Assembly (NCBI GenBank): GCA_025677835.1
Contig: JAIXMR010000053.1
Coordinates: 1-64,000 of the forward strand
Length of the DNA stretch: 64,000 nucleotides
Origin: Sporodiniella umbellata
Taxonomy: Eukaryota; Mucoromycota; Mucoromycetes; Mucorales; Rhizopodaceae
Reading direction: 5' to 3'
Below, piece after piece: positions 1 through 10,570 of the stretch. The position numbers and the translations under genes were made by a program. Numbering within the stretch: the stretch's first letter is position 1; each line of letters opens with the position of its first letter. The notes below the pieces were generated by a model. The model saw only the letters and a list, made by a program, of their open reading frames with translations. It had not been told where the DNA came from and ran no database searches.

Positions 1-1013
1 GGCTGAGGGAAAATTTCCCAGAGCAGGTCATATCTGTTGAACCATTCAACTGACACTTTGGCCAATTTTAATCCCGAAGAACGGACAGAGGGCTTTCTCC
101 CTCCGAAACATGATAGACTGCGATAAAGTTCTAATTAGCCTAAAATGCGCTCTGCCTGTCGGTCTTATAAACACAGTCTCAATGGGCCTTGGGGTGCACA
201 ACATCCAAATAAATAAAGTAAATGTTACAATGTTTTATGTTTGGAAACCCAATATTCAGTACCGACCCTTCTTTTTTTTATAATAGATTGACACGGATAT
301 AGTCAGGTCAGCAGGCTTGGTTTAATCAAGTCCAACCTTTAATTCGGTCACTCGCTGGACACTAGATATCACTTAATATAGTTTGTATCTCTTTTCTACT
401 TTAAAGAAAGGCGTACTAACTGTGTAGTATCTAAACGCTCGGTAGGATATGCCTGGTATTTTTTTTTTTTTTTTTTTTTTTTTTGCCTAAAGGATATTGT
501 ATTTACAGGTAAAAATAGCCGCCTTGTATGGACCTTTTAGGGCGACTCTCTTTCATTCCTATGAGTTGATGCTCAGAGCTTATCCGATTATAGGATTGTT
601 TCTTTCGTGTTTTAGAGCTTTTCTAGATTCACTTGAATAGCCAATGTTCAATTTCAGATAAGGTTTCGTGATGTGTTGATACAGAGTACTGTAGCTATCG
701 TACTAAGGATGCTGCTAAGAACGCTGTCTAATATAGATTTGAATTGACCGTTGCAATTCTCCAAGTTGTACTACAATGTTTATCTTTTAGGGTTCAACTG
801 TATGGTTCTTAATCAAGGCATTTTAACTAAATAACCAATATGATTACTAATGTATTGCATCAGAAAATATACAAGCTGCTTCCCATACGTTTCTCGAAAG
901 TGATACTCAGATCTGTACACAAGAAAAAACACGTTTTTTTTTTTTTTTTTAAAGGATGCGAGTTTTGTAGATTAGCATGGATTGTTTCGGATCTTTAATT
1001 GCATCTATTGAAA
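1..1013. other. AT-rich intergenic DNA, no gene seen
   Basis: No open frame with recognisable protein similarity was found on either strand. The stretch has long poly-T runs (around 461-484 and 934-950). It may hold the 3' or 5' flank of a gene outside the window. Confidence 0.6.
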
Positions 1014-1274
1014 ATGCCGATTGTTACATTGCCATCTTTTTCTAGACAAAGAATTGGCAGACAAAAAAAGCAAAAGACTATTGTCTCGGTAAGTATAGAC
1101 TCTATTTTTACGGACGATACATCTTGTACATAATACTTGAATCCAAACACTGTATTTCCTTTACAGATCTGTATATTGCAACTGATACGAAAAAAACAAA
1201 CTGGCCTATATAAAGGTGCCCTTTTTTTGTTTGTCAAAATTCTCTTTGGTATATATTTGCTGAACCTGAAATAA
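1014..1274 (+). CDS. Candidate two-exon small basic membrane protein (60 aa)
   Basis: I do not recognise this protein. An ATG at 1014 (AAA just upstream) opens 25 codons to 1088, followed by a textbook intron at 1089-1166 (GTAAGT donor, TTTACAG acceptor, 78 nt). The frame continues without a phase change to TAA at 1272-1274. The predicted 60-residue product has a basic first half (several Arg/Lys between residues 10 and 21) and a hydrophobic C-terminal stretch (residues about 43-58) that could be a tail anchor. An unrelated 97-codon frame on the opposite strand overlaps it fully and is probably a shadow. The main support is the matched splice signals and frame continuity; there is no homology argument. 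It could be chance in AT-rich DNA. Confidence 0.25.
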
Positions 1275-1429
1275 TAATAAAAATACAATGGCGCATTCAG
1301 ATTTTTTTTTTTTTTTTTTTCTTTGTTTACATATTCGCCATGTTAAAAAGTAGTTCAGCACCAGTAAAGACAAGAAAGAAAAGAAAAAAAGCCAGAGAAA
1401 GTCAGTTTATAACACTTTATTAGATTCGA

Positions 1430-2924
1430 ATGTCTGATTCGGCTGTAGAGGCCTATATCACCACAGTTTTTCAATGTACACCTAGAAAACATCAAGTAAC
1501 AGCGCCCATGGAAGAATGGTGGGCGCTCTTACCTATTATAAACGTCCGTGAGAACTATTACATCTTTACAGATGAAGAAATAGCAGCATTAGAGCCTTAT
1601 TGCAACAACAATCCAAAAGCTGAAATGAGTCCTCAAGATTTCACACGATTGATCGGAATGATTCGAGAGGCAGATTCTGAAATACAAGAGCCACAGATAG
1701 AAATAACACCTGAAATGAGCGTATCTGCTTCTTTAAGACACAACAACGGGAACAACAACAGCAATAGAATGAACTATTACGATGATATAGAAAGTTTACA
1801 TCACCCAGAACCTCATTATAATGTAGTTGATGGATATAGATAAACAGACAGACTGATATCATTGATTTCTAATAGAATACTATGGCCGATCTCAACGAGA
1901 GAAGGCTAACAGCACAATCGCCTTATGGATACAATTCAGAAGTAAGTTTCATAAAGCGTATGGATGTACCTTTAGCTAAATACACAGCGCCCCAAAAGGA
2001 AATCAGAAAATTAAAACAAGATAAATCGGATCTTGTGATACAACTGAAAGAAAACGACAATAAGATTGAAGAAATGGCAAAAGAGCATTTGGAGCGTATC
2101 GTACAGTTAGAAGAAAAAATACAGTACCTGAATGTAGAGAAAGAAAACCAAAAGGCGCTTACGAACGAGCACCTACACAAAGAAAGAGAGAAATTAGATA
2201 AAATAGCAGAGGTAAATGCAAATACTACAAAAACAGCCATTGATTCTTTAAAACAAAATCTAGTTGCAAAATACCGCCAAAGGACTAGAAGACAAATACA
2301 ATCTGTCCAACAAAAAGCTAGCCAAAAAGGAGGAGGACGTGTCTAGACTGCAAGAGAAATTAAAGCAGTTAGAAAAAGAAAATAACCAGTTGAGAGAAAG
2401 TATTAGCAGCCGTGACTCTGAGCTAGCGCAGTCGATGGATGAAAACACAAAACTAATGGAAATCATTGACAAACAAAAGTTTGATCTGGATGAGGCCAGA
2501 ACTGGTCTAAACCACTTTTATTCGAGTGTGAGTACATGAAAACTTTTTTTTCTTTCTGATGGCAGTCTCACAAGCCAATTCATAGAACGAACTTGAGATT
2601 GACTATGCAGAAAAATTCAACCAGTTAAAAAAAGAGCGCGATGTTCTAAAATTCCAGATAGAATCAAGTGAGGAACACGTCAAGAATTTATCGCAACAGC
2701 TTGATGAGCATGAAAAGATTGCACACGAAATCAAAGCACACATTCATACCACACATCCCATTCTCCAATCATCATTCATCCAACGCATCTCATATATTTC
2801 TTGGGCTTATTTACTCTATCATCTCATCTTACTTGCTTTGTCCTTTTTTGCCCTACCGCCAACAATCGATCCCTATTTGAAAAATATGGATCTCTATTTA
2901 TACTATTATTATGGCAAGGCCTGA
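1430..2924 (+). CDS. Coiled-coil protein with C-terminal transmembrane segment (443 aa, 4 exons)
   Basis: Four exons join in phase 0: 1430-1822, 1876-2211, 2264-2527 and 2586-2924, with introns of 52-58 nt that all show GT/AG ends. The N-terminal ~100 residues are globular and acidic, with an EF-hand-like helix-loop look (FTDEEIAALEPYC). Residues about 150-385 are a long Lys/Glu-rich coiled coil. A hydrophobic segment at about 399-421 (near ISWAYLLYHLILLALSFFAL) is followed by a tail of about 22 residues starting PPTIDPY and ending GKA. This order (small N-domain, coiled coil, single C-terminal membrane span, short lumenal tail) resembles tail-anchored tethers, including KASH proteins of the nuclear envelope, but the classical C-terminal PPPX of KASH tails is absent. 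The family is not recognised with certainty. The exon structure is well supported by frame; the function is inference. Confidence 0.7.
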
Positions 2925-2976
2925 TTTATTATCAATCTATCCTAATCGTGTATACATCCATATATCTATGTACGTA

Positions 2977-2978
<2 letters not shown>

Positions 2979-3010
<32 letters not shown>
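2979..3010. repeat. (CT)n microsatellite
   Basis: About sixteen CT dinucleotides lie between the convergent 3' ends of the coiled-coil gene and the muniscin gene. They are followed by a T18 run at about 3031-3048. Confidence 0.9.
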
Positions 3011-3014
<4 letters not shown>

Positions 3015-3046
3015 TTCTATGCCTTTCCTTTTTTTTTTTTTTTTTT

Positions 3047-5740
3047 TCAAAACACAATAAATTTCCCGGCTTTGGTCTGTGTTTTTTGTTCTTTGATGGT
3101 AGTCCACGATAGGTTAGGATCGTCACCCGTCATCACTTTTGATTGTGACAAGAGTTGATCGCTCTCAAACTTGACCGCAATGGGCTGCGCACTCCCCATA
3201 TCGGTCGTATCAAACTGGGCCCGGATGATCCCTTGATCTTCAGGTATGTCCCATTTGATACGATGTTGAGCCAGGTTGAGATCTCCTGAAGGAATGCTGG
3301 TGACATGCTTGACACCGCCAGGCATAGAAGTCGCAAACATGACGTTTTTCAAACCGTCCATAGCTTTCTGATACTTGACCATCAATCGACTCTTTTCTGT
3401 GTCGCATTTCCACATAGGCTTCAGCTCAATAGGAAGCTGGTTAAGCGGTGTCTGGTAAGTCATGACCAGAGTCGTTTGTTGTAAGGGTGCGTTAAGTTGA
3501 AATGTGTTGTTGGCAATAGAGCAAACATGATCCGTTAATTCTAAAGTAGTAAAGGGCGGAAGCTGCAGCTCAAAACAGGCAGCTGGTGTGTTTTGAGTAG
3601 AGGAGATAGACTGAATATAGACTCGGCCAGACAGTGTGGCTTGTTCAATCTTTCCATGTCTAGAAATAACATCCAGTGTCTCTAGAGTACTGACGTGGAT
3701 CGTATGAGGCTCATTCATGTCTTCGCTGGAAGAGCATAGCTCCAATCCACTCGATTGCTCATTCACAGAATAAAGATTAGTACCTCGTGCTCTACAATCA
3801 AAAGGTGTTAATAAGTGGGTGGATGTACAGGTATATGGTCTGATTACTCTCTACGTCCTCTTGATTTTCGAGTGGGATTCTTGTCTTTCTGTAATAGGGT
3901 GAGTGGTACTATAGATAAATAGGCCTGTATTAACCTCTTTCAATAAGGTAGCAACACGAATCAAAGCATCCGCTTGATTAGATTCATCCTCCTTCATGGT
4001 TTCGTTTTTTATACTGATTCTTAATCTAGGGGTTGCGTTGCTACTAAATACGCTAGGCCAAAAGGATGGTGAGCCAGGTGGAATGGGACATGTTTCTGTT
4101 TTTTTTTTTTTTCTTGTACCTGCCAGTGTCTGAGCTCATCTCTTCTGTTTCTACCAAAGAATCAGGTGTTTCGGATGGCCAAATTCGACTTTTTTCAGGC
4201 GGAGGGGTATAGAGTAACCCTCCGCATCCATAGTGATCTCTCTGGATTGCACTGGGGATGGTTGATCGGATGTGGTTGCTGCAAAACTGGCTGCTTTTCG
4301 AAGGTTGGGTATCGTATTATGTCTATGTTGATCTTGGGCGGTTTGCATGTTTGTTATTTCCACCAAACTGCCTGTGTGACTAAAGTTGCGTTGGATGTCC
4401 TGTCTGGGGACGTCATGTAGGATATTTTTGGATCTGCGCCGCATGCTTCCAAACGATGGAAATACTACAGAGTGAAGAGGAGGGAAGGTTTAATAAGGTC
4501 GGTTTTGTTCAATTTACATAAAATCTTACACCGTTTTTTTTTGCTAAGTAAAGATGATTGCTTGATACTCGAATCCGAGAGGCGAGAAGCAGAGATCGGC
4601 CGGTGGCCCTCCTGCAGTGCATTTGAGGTGCAAAACTGAATAATTTCGTTCTCAGCAGTCAAAGAGTCCGTGATTGCTATGGCGGTTTGGGTCAACTATA
4701 CAAAAACCAAGCAGGCGTCAGTTTTTGACTTTTTTTTTTTTTTTTTTTTGTAAGAGTCATGCTCACATCGAGTCTCTTTTCTAACGTCTCTTTTTGAATC
4801 AGCTCAAAGCTTCGGACCAAGGATTTCATCATCGTCCATTGGTATTCATTTAACGCTTGATGGCTTTGCAGATAGCCGGGGATTTTATCTAACCATTCCT
4901 GATGCCTTTTTTCCTGTTGCTTAATACACTCGGCTGCTTTTGATTCGCCCTTGGACCCGTTTTTCTTATGCTATAAGAATCAATATAAGGTGACTTTCTC
5001 GATTTTTCTTTGTATATGTGTGTTTTTTTTTAGTTACCTTTTGTATTTTAGATTCCAAGTCCTCGTTTTCTTTACACATCTTTCCCAATGATTCCTCCAT
5101 TGATCTCACTTGATGAAAATCGGAGTTATTTGTCATGCATTGTCTTAAGGGCTGCTCGATTTCTCCAGCTATTTTTTTCGAGAACTCCAAGTGAATGTTG
5201 CACAGCGAGTTAATCTCTTGGTATAATGTCTCCCACATAGGCAGGAAAGTTCTTTTTTTTTTTTTTTTTTTTTTTGGAAAAAAAGGTAGAATATCAAATC
5301 GGTTACTAAAAATTTCCCGAAATCGTAAATTAACCCTAAAAAAGACTTACCCAAAAATATGCTTATTGGACAGCTGGTACTTTTTTGTTATTTTTGACAG
5401 ACTCTTGACGTAAACATCTTCTATTTGAGCACTAAGTTTGTTATTGTATCAACAGTAACGGACACGGCATATAAGTAAACTTTTTGTACATAGAGTGCTC
5501 GTTCAATTTTTTTATGTATGTCTTTTTTGAATATTGTTACCGATCTCGGAAATAGTCTGCAAGCTCTTCGTTAGCTTTCAAAGCAGATGTCATTTGGGAA
5601 TGAGTTGAGTCCAAAACGTGTCGAGGCGGCTCATTCTAAGTGAAGGCGAGAAAGAAAAAAAGAGTAAGAAGGCGAAAACAGACTTATTTTTATGTTCTTA
5701 CAATAAAACGGTTGACATAAAACTGATCGGAAGTTGTCAT
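3047..5740 (-). CDS. SYP1: Muniscin: F-BAR plus mu-homology domain endocytic adaptor (Syp1/FCHO-like), with an apparent frameshift
   Basis: Muniscins are early clathrin-mediated endocytosis proteins that bind membrane through an F-BAR domain and cargo/adaptors through a C-terminal mu-homology domain. The ATG is at 5738-5740. About ten exons can be joined by frame. The first five give the F-BAR (NEPPRHVLDSTHSQ, then RAQIEDVYVKSLSKITKKY, then GTFLPMWETLYQEIN, then a long helical exon near 4975-4780). A charged linker follows, and the last exon (about 3766-3047) gives the mu-homology domain ending AGKFIVF. In the linker exon the frame is open through DAEGYSIP and then must slip by one base to continue as PPPEKSRIWPSE. 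The break lies at the C4 run (G4 on the plus strand, 4204-4207). Because both sides look coding and downstream introns keep phase, it is either a sequence error or a true frameshift allele. The family call rests on domain order and local sequence. Confidence 0.85.
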
Positions 5741-8555
5741 TATATTAGGTGCCGTTTGTTTGTTATTTTCGAGTAATACTTTTTTTTTCTGTTTTTCTTT
5801 GACAAAAAGAAAGAAATAAGGGTAAAATGACTTTGATTTTTTATATCCCGTCTGGAATTTGTTTGTCCGCACAGTAAAGACTGGAGTATGTCACGCCCCT
5901 CTGTCAATATAAATTGAATGATATACAAACATTTTATAGATTTAGTAAATGTAGCTTACTCAGGGATTGCTTTTTTTTTCTTATGGTACCTTCCCTCAAG
6001 TATGATGGTTTACGTAAGAGAAATGTGACCACGATTCGTGCTTTATGTTCAAAATGACTAGGCTTTCTTTATAAAGAAGATCAAAACGAGTTTTTATAAA
6101 AAAAGAAAGAAGACGATAAAAGGCCTACATTTGGCGTTCGTTATTTAAGAAACACCCAAAACCCCCTCTATTAAAATTTTTTGATTTGTTGTTTCTTTAT
6201 TTCAAAGACAAGTTGTTTTCTATCACAATTTATGGGTAAAGTCCAGCTCTTTTTTTTTTTTTTTCACGCAAACGCATGGCTCACTTGTGGGACCGTTGAG
6301 TATCAATTAAGCAAGAATTATGAGTAACTAGCAAATAACTCCTATCTCATGTATATCTTAGCTACCGTTAGCCGTATTAATAGTTGCCGCATACTGCGTT
6401 TCTCTCTTTCCTCTGTGTGCTCACAAATAAGCTGAATTAATAAATCAAGAGTCCCAAAAGTCTTTAGTTGTTCAATCCTTAGTAAAAGGCGAAAAAAAAA
6501 ACCAGGATTACACAGCAAATGGCTCCATTTGTTCAAAATTTCGGAATATTCTATCAATAAATATGATAGACTAGTTAAAACGAAAAGCCTTCAATTTATT
6601 AAATATAATCGAATAGATCTTACCCTATCATTGTTTAAGGGTCACTATCTATCTTCGACTCCTTAGTTGCCCCCAAAATTGCTCTTAACTAACCGGACTT
6701 GTTTTGACTTTTTCCTATTCTTCGAAAAAAAATATACACAAACACACACATGCATACTTATTGTTATTTACTTATACTTATATTCGTTGAATTTATGATA
6801 TTTAAGTGAATCTCCACTCAAACTAATAGAGCTCTTTTATAAAATTTTGTTTTACAAACTGACCACAAACTACGTCACGGCTAGATAAACTTAAGTTTGT
6901 TTTTATATAAAAAATAAAGATATTTAGGCTTTAGCAAGATGTCCCATAAATTGAAGTCAGCTAAAGTAAGGTTAGATACCTGGAGTGAAGCACACTAGGG
7001 GTTTCCAGCGACTTGCTACGAAAAAAAAAAAACAGGGTGCAAGAATATTTGATACAATATATGCGACTAAACCAGGTAACTCACCTATAGTTGCTTATAA
7101 CGATAGCGAAGAAAATGTATACCTTAAAATTATGAAATACCGTAGCCCAATGTTTCAATCATACCAAAGGTAATGAAGAGCACTTTGGCTAGCTGCCGAA
7201 AAAAAAAAGGTTGTGTCTTTAGAATAAAAGTAAGCGCCTAACACTTCCTACAATAGAAATACGTCTGTAAGATATATACCTCTATAAAGTTTTATATATT
7301 TCAGCCTACTAGCCGCGTATTGCAGTTGTAGCTAAGAAAAAAAGAAAAAGAAACGCTTTGTGTACAGTAGACATTAAAAAAGGGGTTTTTTTTTCTTTAG
7401 ATTTTTTCTGAATAATCCAATTTTTCTTTTGGTAAACCACTTTAATTGAAAAAACATGTTATTACAGCGTATTAATGATTCAATGCCCATTTTGTAAAAG
7501 AATAATGCTTGATTGCTTAAATACATCATACGTTTTTTTTTTTACTATTGCGTGTGTCTCAGCTTGTCATGAAATATATAGCCTTCCAAATCTAAATCGC
7601 GAATACTATTCATTTACCTTTTAATCAATAGAAACATTGTACTGTCTCTCAACTTCATTTTTTATATTGAAGTTTGTATTCTTTCGGTATGAGGCAACAC
7701 AAAAAAAGACATAGTTGTGCAACTATTATGAAAGAGAGAAAGCAACAGTATATTTGATATTATAATATATTATATAGCAAATATACACATATTATTGAGA
7801 ACTCTAAAAGTCCGGGCAAAGAAAAGTGATACTAAATGTCCATTTTTTAATTGTCATTTAGAATGTGTCACAAAGCTTTGCCTATCATTGTAAAAGCCGG
7901 ATACTACGTTATATTTTGACAATGGTGTATTCAACTTATACAAAAATAGCATTCATTTTTTCTTTTTTCTTTTTTTTTTTTTTCAAAAACATGATCTGAC
8001 TAGCACTTTGTCAAAAGTATTGCGAAGCAAAAAGAATATGTACTTTACGATGAATATTTCGCTTGAAGCCATTGTTTAATTTTAATAGTGGTTTTTATTA
8101 ATGTAATTCTTTTTTGAAAGAAACTTGCTCCGGTTTCTAATAAAAATAAATAAATAATGTTTTGAATATTCGTGAGAAAAAAAAACCATAGTTTTCCTAA
8201 TGTAGGACACAATGAAAAGCTGAGTTTCAAAGTATATGACAACTGAATTTCAAGCACGGTAGATACTGTACAAATTAAGAAATATTATTCAAGTTTCTAG
8301 AACAGTTGGCTTTCTAGAATTAGGATTTCCAGCCAAGCAAAAAAAAGTGAGTTCCACATGTTAGGTTTTTCAATAGATTTCGATCAAGCTACATGTTTTA
8401 CGAACAGTCAGAGTAGACGGCGACGACCAAGACATACCAGCCGCTGTCGCTGGCTATACGCCTTATAAAAAAAACCTTACCAGTGTCCCTCTTTTTTTTT
8501 TGCCCAAACATATACTATATTACTTAAAAACGCTATAGCAGTAAAACATTGTTTA
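5741..8555. other. Long AT-rich gene-poor interval
   Basis: No convincing gene was found. Several poly-T runs (6249-6264, 7532-7543, 7967-7983) and short open frames without recognisable similarity are present. The muniscin promoter should lie at the left edge. The right edge is the outer boundary of the chitinase inverted repeat, where sequence identity to the other arm stops abruptly. Confidence 0.6.
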
Positions 8556-8662
8556 ATACACATTTATATATGTTTATTGAAATAAATAAATAAAGAAAAT
8601 AAAGCTATTTTCCAAAAAGAAAGAGAAGGAGAGAGAGAGAGAGAGAGCAAAGGGCTGGGTGT

Positions 8663-10570
8663 TTAGTAAAACTTCATGTTGCTCATGGATGGGCCAATGA
8701 TGGTGTTTTTAGTAGGAAGCTCTCCTTGAAGGCCGATGACGACAGACACGGATGTATCGGTTGGGTTACGATAGTTGATTGTTACGACATTACCTTTTTG
8801 TCTGACAGATCCTTTGTTTACATGGGTGATCTTTGTACCTTGGTTTACTTTGAATTGAACCTTGACGTTTTCTTTAAAGACGTGTTGCTTCATAGTTCTG
8901 GCGTTGATTGTGGCATTGAATGTGCCATCTGACGAGCCTCCCAAAGAAAGCTGAGCGTTGACAGCCTTGTTTTTGTAGGGTTTAGCAGTGGAAGAGCCAG
9001 CACCTATGGTACCCTTGGATGCTTTCTTTGAGCAAGTGTTAGCTTCACCTTGAGCACAGTAGATAGAAGCACCGTCAGTTGTAGATAAGCATACCAATCC
9101 AGAAGGACAAGGACGAAGAAGCCATTTGTCGTGAACACATGTGGCGTAAGAGTTACCGGAGCATGCAAATGTACCAGTACAGGGGCTACCTTCCTTGACA
9201 CAGTTATCGACACCAGGTGTGGAGGTAGGAACGGACGTTGAAGTGGTGGTAGTGGTAGCAGTTTTGGTGGTAGTGGTAGTCTTGGATGTTTCTGTAGGCT
9301 TGTCAGTTGTCTTGGTGCTAGTGGCTGTGGTCTTGGTACTAGTGCTAGAGACTGTAGTAGTAGATACACCACCTTTGAGCCCTGAAACAAGACTAGAGAC
9401 GGCTTTTTGGAAATTGGGAGAGACCTCAGTATTTGCTGTTGATTGAGATGCATCTATTTTATTATATTAGTTTGATGCTTACTATGTGACTATATATGTT
9501 GATGCTTACCCCAGATGCTTACACCACCAAAGCTTGGATAGGTCTTGTACAAGTTTTGAACAATAGGCGCCAAGGAAGAGTAGGGTACATAGCCACTTCC
9601 AGCAGCACCAGGGGATCCAGGAATGCCTAAAAAGACCTTGGCATCCTTGTTCTTGGACGTGTTCTTGACCCACTTGTCCCAGGTTTCAAAGTTAAAGTTA
9701 CTGCTTGTCGTAGAACAATAGTTGTTGTAGAATTGAACAAAGACAGCATCGAAATCGGCAGATTCTAAAGCAGGGCCCAACAAGGCGTCAGGGTAAGGAC
9801 ACTGGGGAGCGCCTGTAATGTAATACTTTTTGGAGCTATCCTCCTTGTAGTGAGAGCGAAGTCTGTTTGCCAAAGCCTATTTGTATTGTCAATGATAAAA
9901 AAAAAAAAAAAAGCCAGAGTAGTTAATAATACTTACAGTATATCCGCCAGGTCCACCACCTTCGATATCAAAATCGAAACCATCTACAACAGCATCCCCA
10001 AATGGTCTAGTATTGCTTTTACCGTTACCAAATACGTTCCAGAGAGTGTCTGCAAAAGCAGATGCATCTTGGTCGTTAGCAAAACCATAAGATCCAGCAG
10101 CACCACCTAAGGATACCAAAATGGTCTTTCCTTTCTTTTGGCACTCTTTTATATCTATTTTTGTTTTTAGCAAAGTGGATATATATACATAAGCCAAGCT
10201 ATAGTTTTTTCTTAGTGAATTCTACCTTTTCCGACAGCAGGGCAGCTCAACAGAGAAGTTCCAGGGAAAAAGGGTTCAGTACAAGCATTTGCAAGGTTAA
10301 GATCTGGCAGGTTGCCATTTTTGAAATTGAGTACAAAAGAGATGATGATTGCGTCTGCACCGTCATCGCAGTAGGCGGAAAGCGGCTTCTGTGTGTCTGA
10401 TCCACCTTTTGAGTTCTATATAATGCGAAAAAGAATATATGAGACCTTAGTAAATTTTTTGTTTATTTGATTTTTACCTGTCCCCAGTAGACAACAGTCG
10501 AAGGAGAATCCAAAAAGCTTGCTTGACAAAAAGCAGTGTAAAGTAAACCAGCTACTACCCAATATTTCAT
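8663..10570 (-). CDS. Secreted GH18 chitinase with CBM19-like module, copy 1
   Basis: Hydrolyses chitin; fungal homologues of this layout (signal peptide, GH18, Ser/Thr-rich linker, cysteine-rich CBM19-like binding domain) act in the wall, often at cell separation. Five exons are the mirror image of copy 2: 10570-10478, 10415-10226, 10154-9937, 9876-9510 and 9453-8663, giving 552 residues. The signal peptide is [17 protein letters not shown]. The catalytic DxxDxDxE motif is intact as DGFDFDIE near the end of exon 3. After a Thr-rich linker, a six-Cys-like segment (CVKEGSPC, then CSGNSYATC, then RPCPSGLVC) fits CBM19, and a C-terminal beta-rich domain of about 130 residues follows. The predicted protein is identical to copy 2. 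Its promoter lies inside the repeat arm, so both copies should share regulation. Confidence 0.95.

Noticed and set aside
4087..4125. Very short (22-nt) intron candidate in the muniscin linker exon
   Set aside because: A 64-nt intron from the same GTACAAG donor to a later CCTAG acceptor keeps the frame and avoids an impossibly short intron.
6985..7173. Plus-strand frame with NSPIVAYNDSEENVYLKIMK
   Set aside because: Protein-like wording, but no recognised family, no splice partners and a poly-A run inside.
8045..8257. Minus-strand open frame ending IKIKQWLQAKYSS, slightly like a Tc1 transposase C-terminal half
   Set aside because: The likeness is a few residues only, catalytic residues are absent, and no terminal repeats were seen; left unassigned.
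9004..9453. 149-codon frame inside chitinase copy 1 (and its mirror at 16311-16760)
   Set aside because: Out-of-frame shadow of the Thr-rich linker and CBM19 exon of the chitinase.
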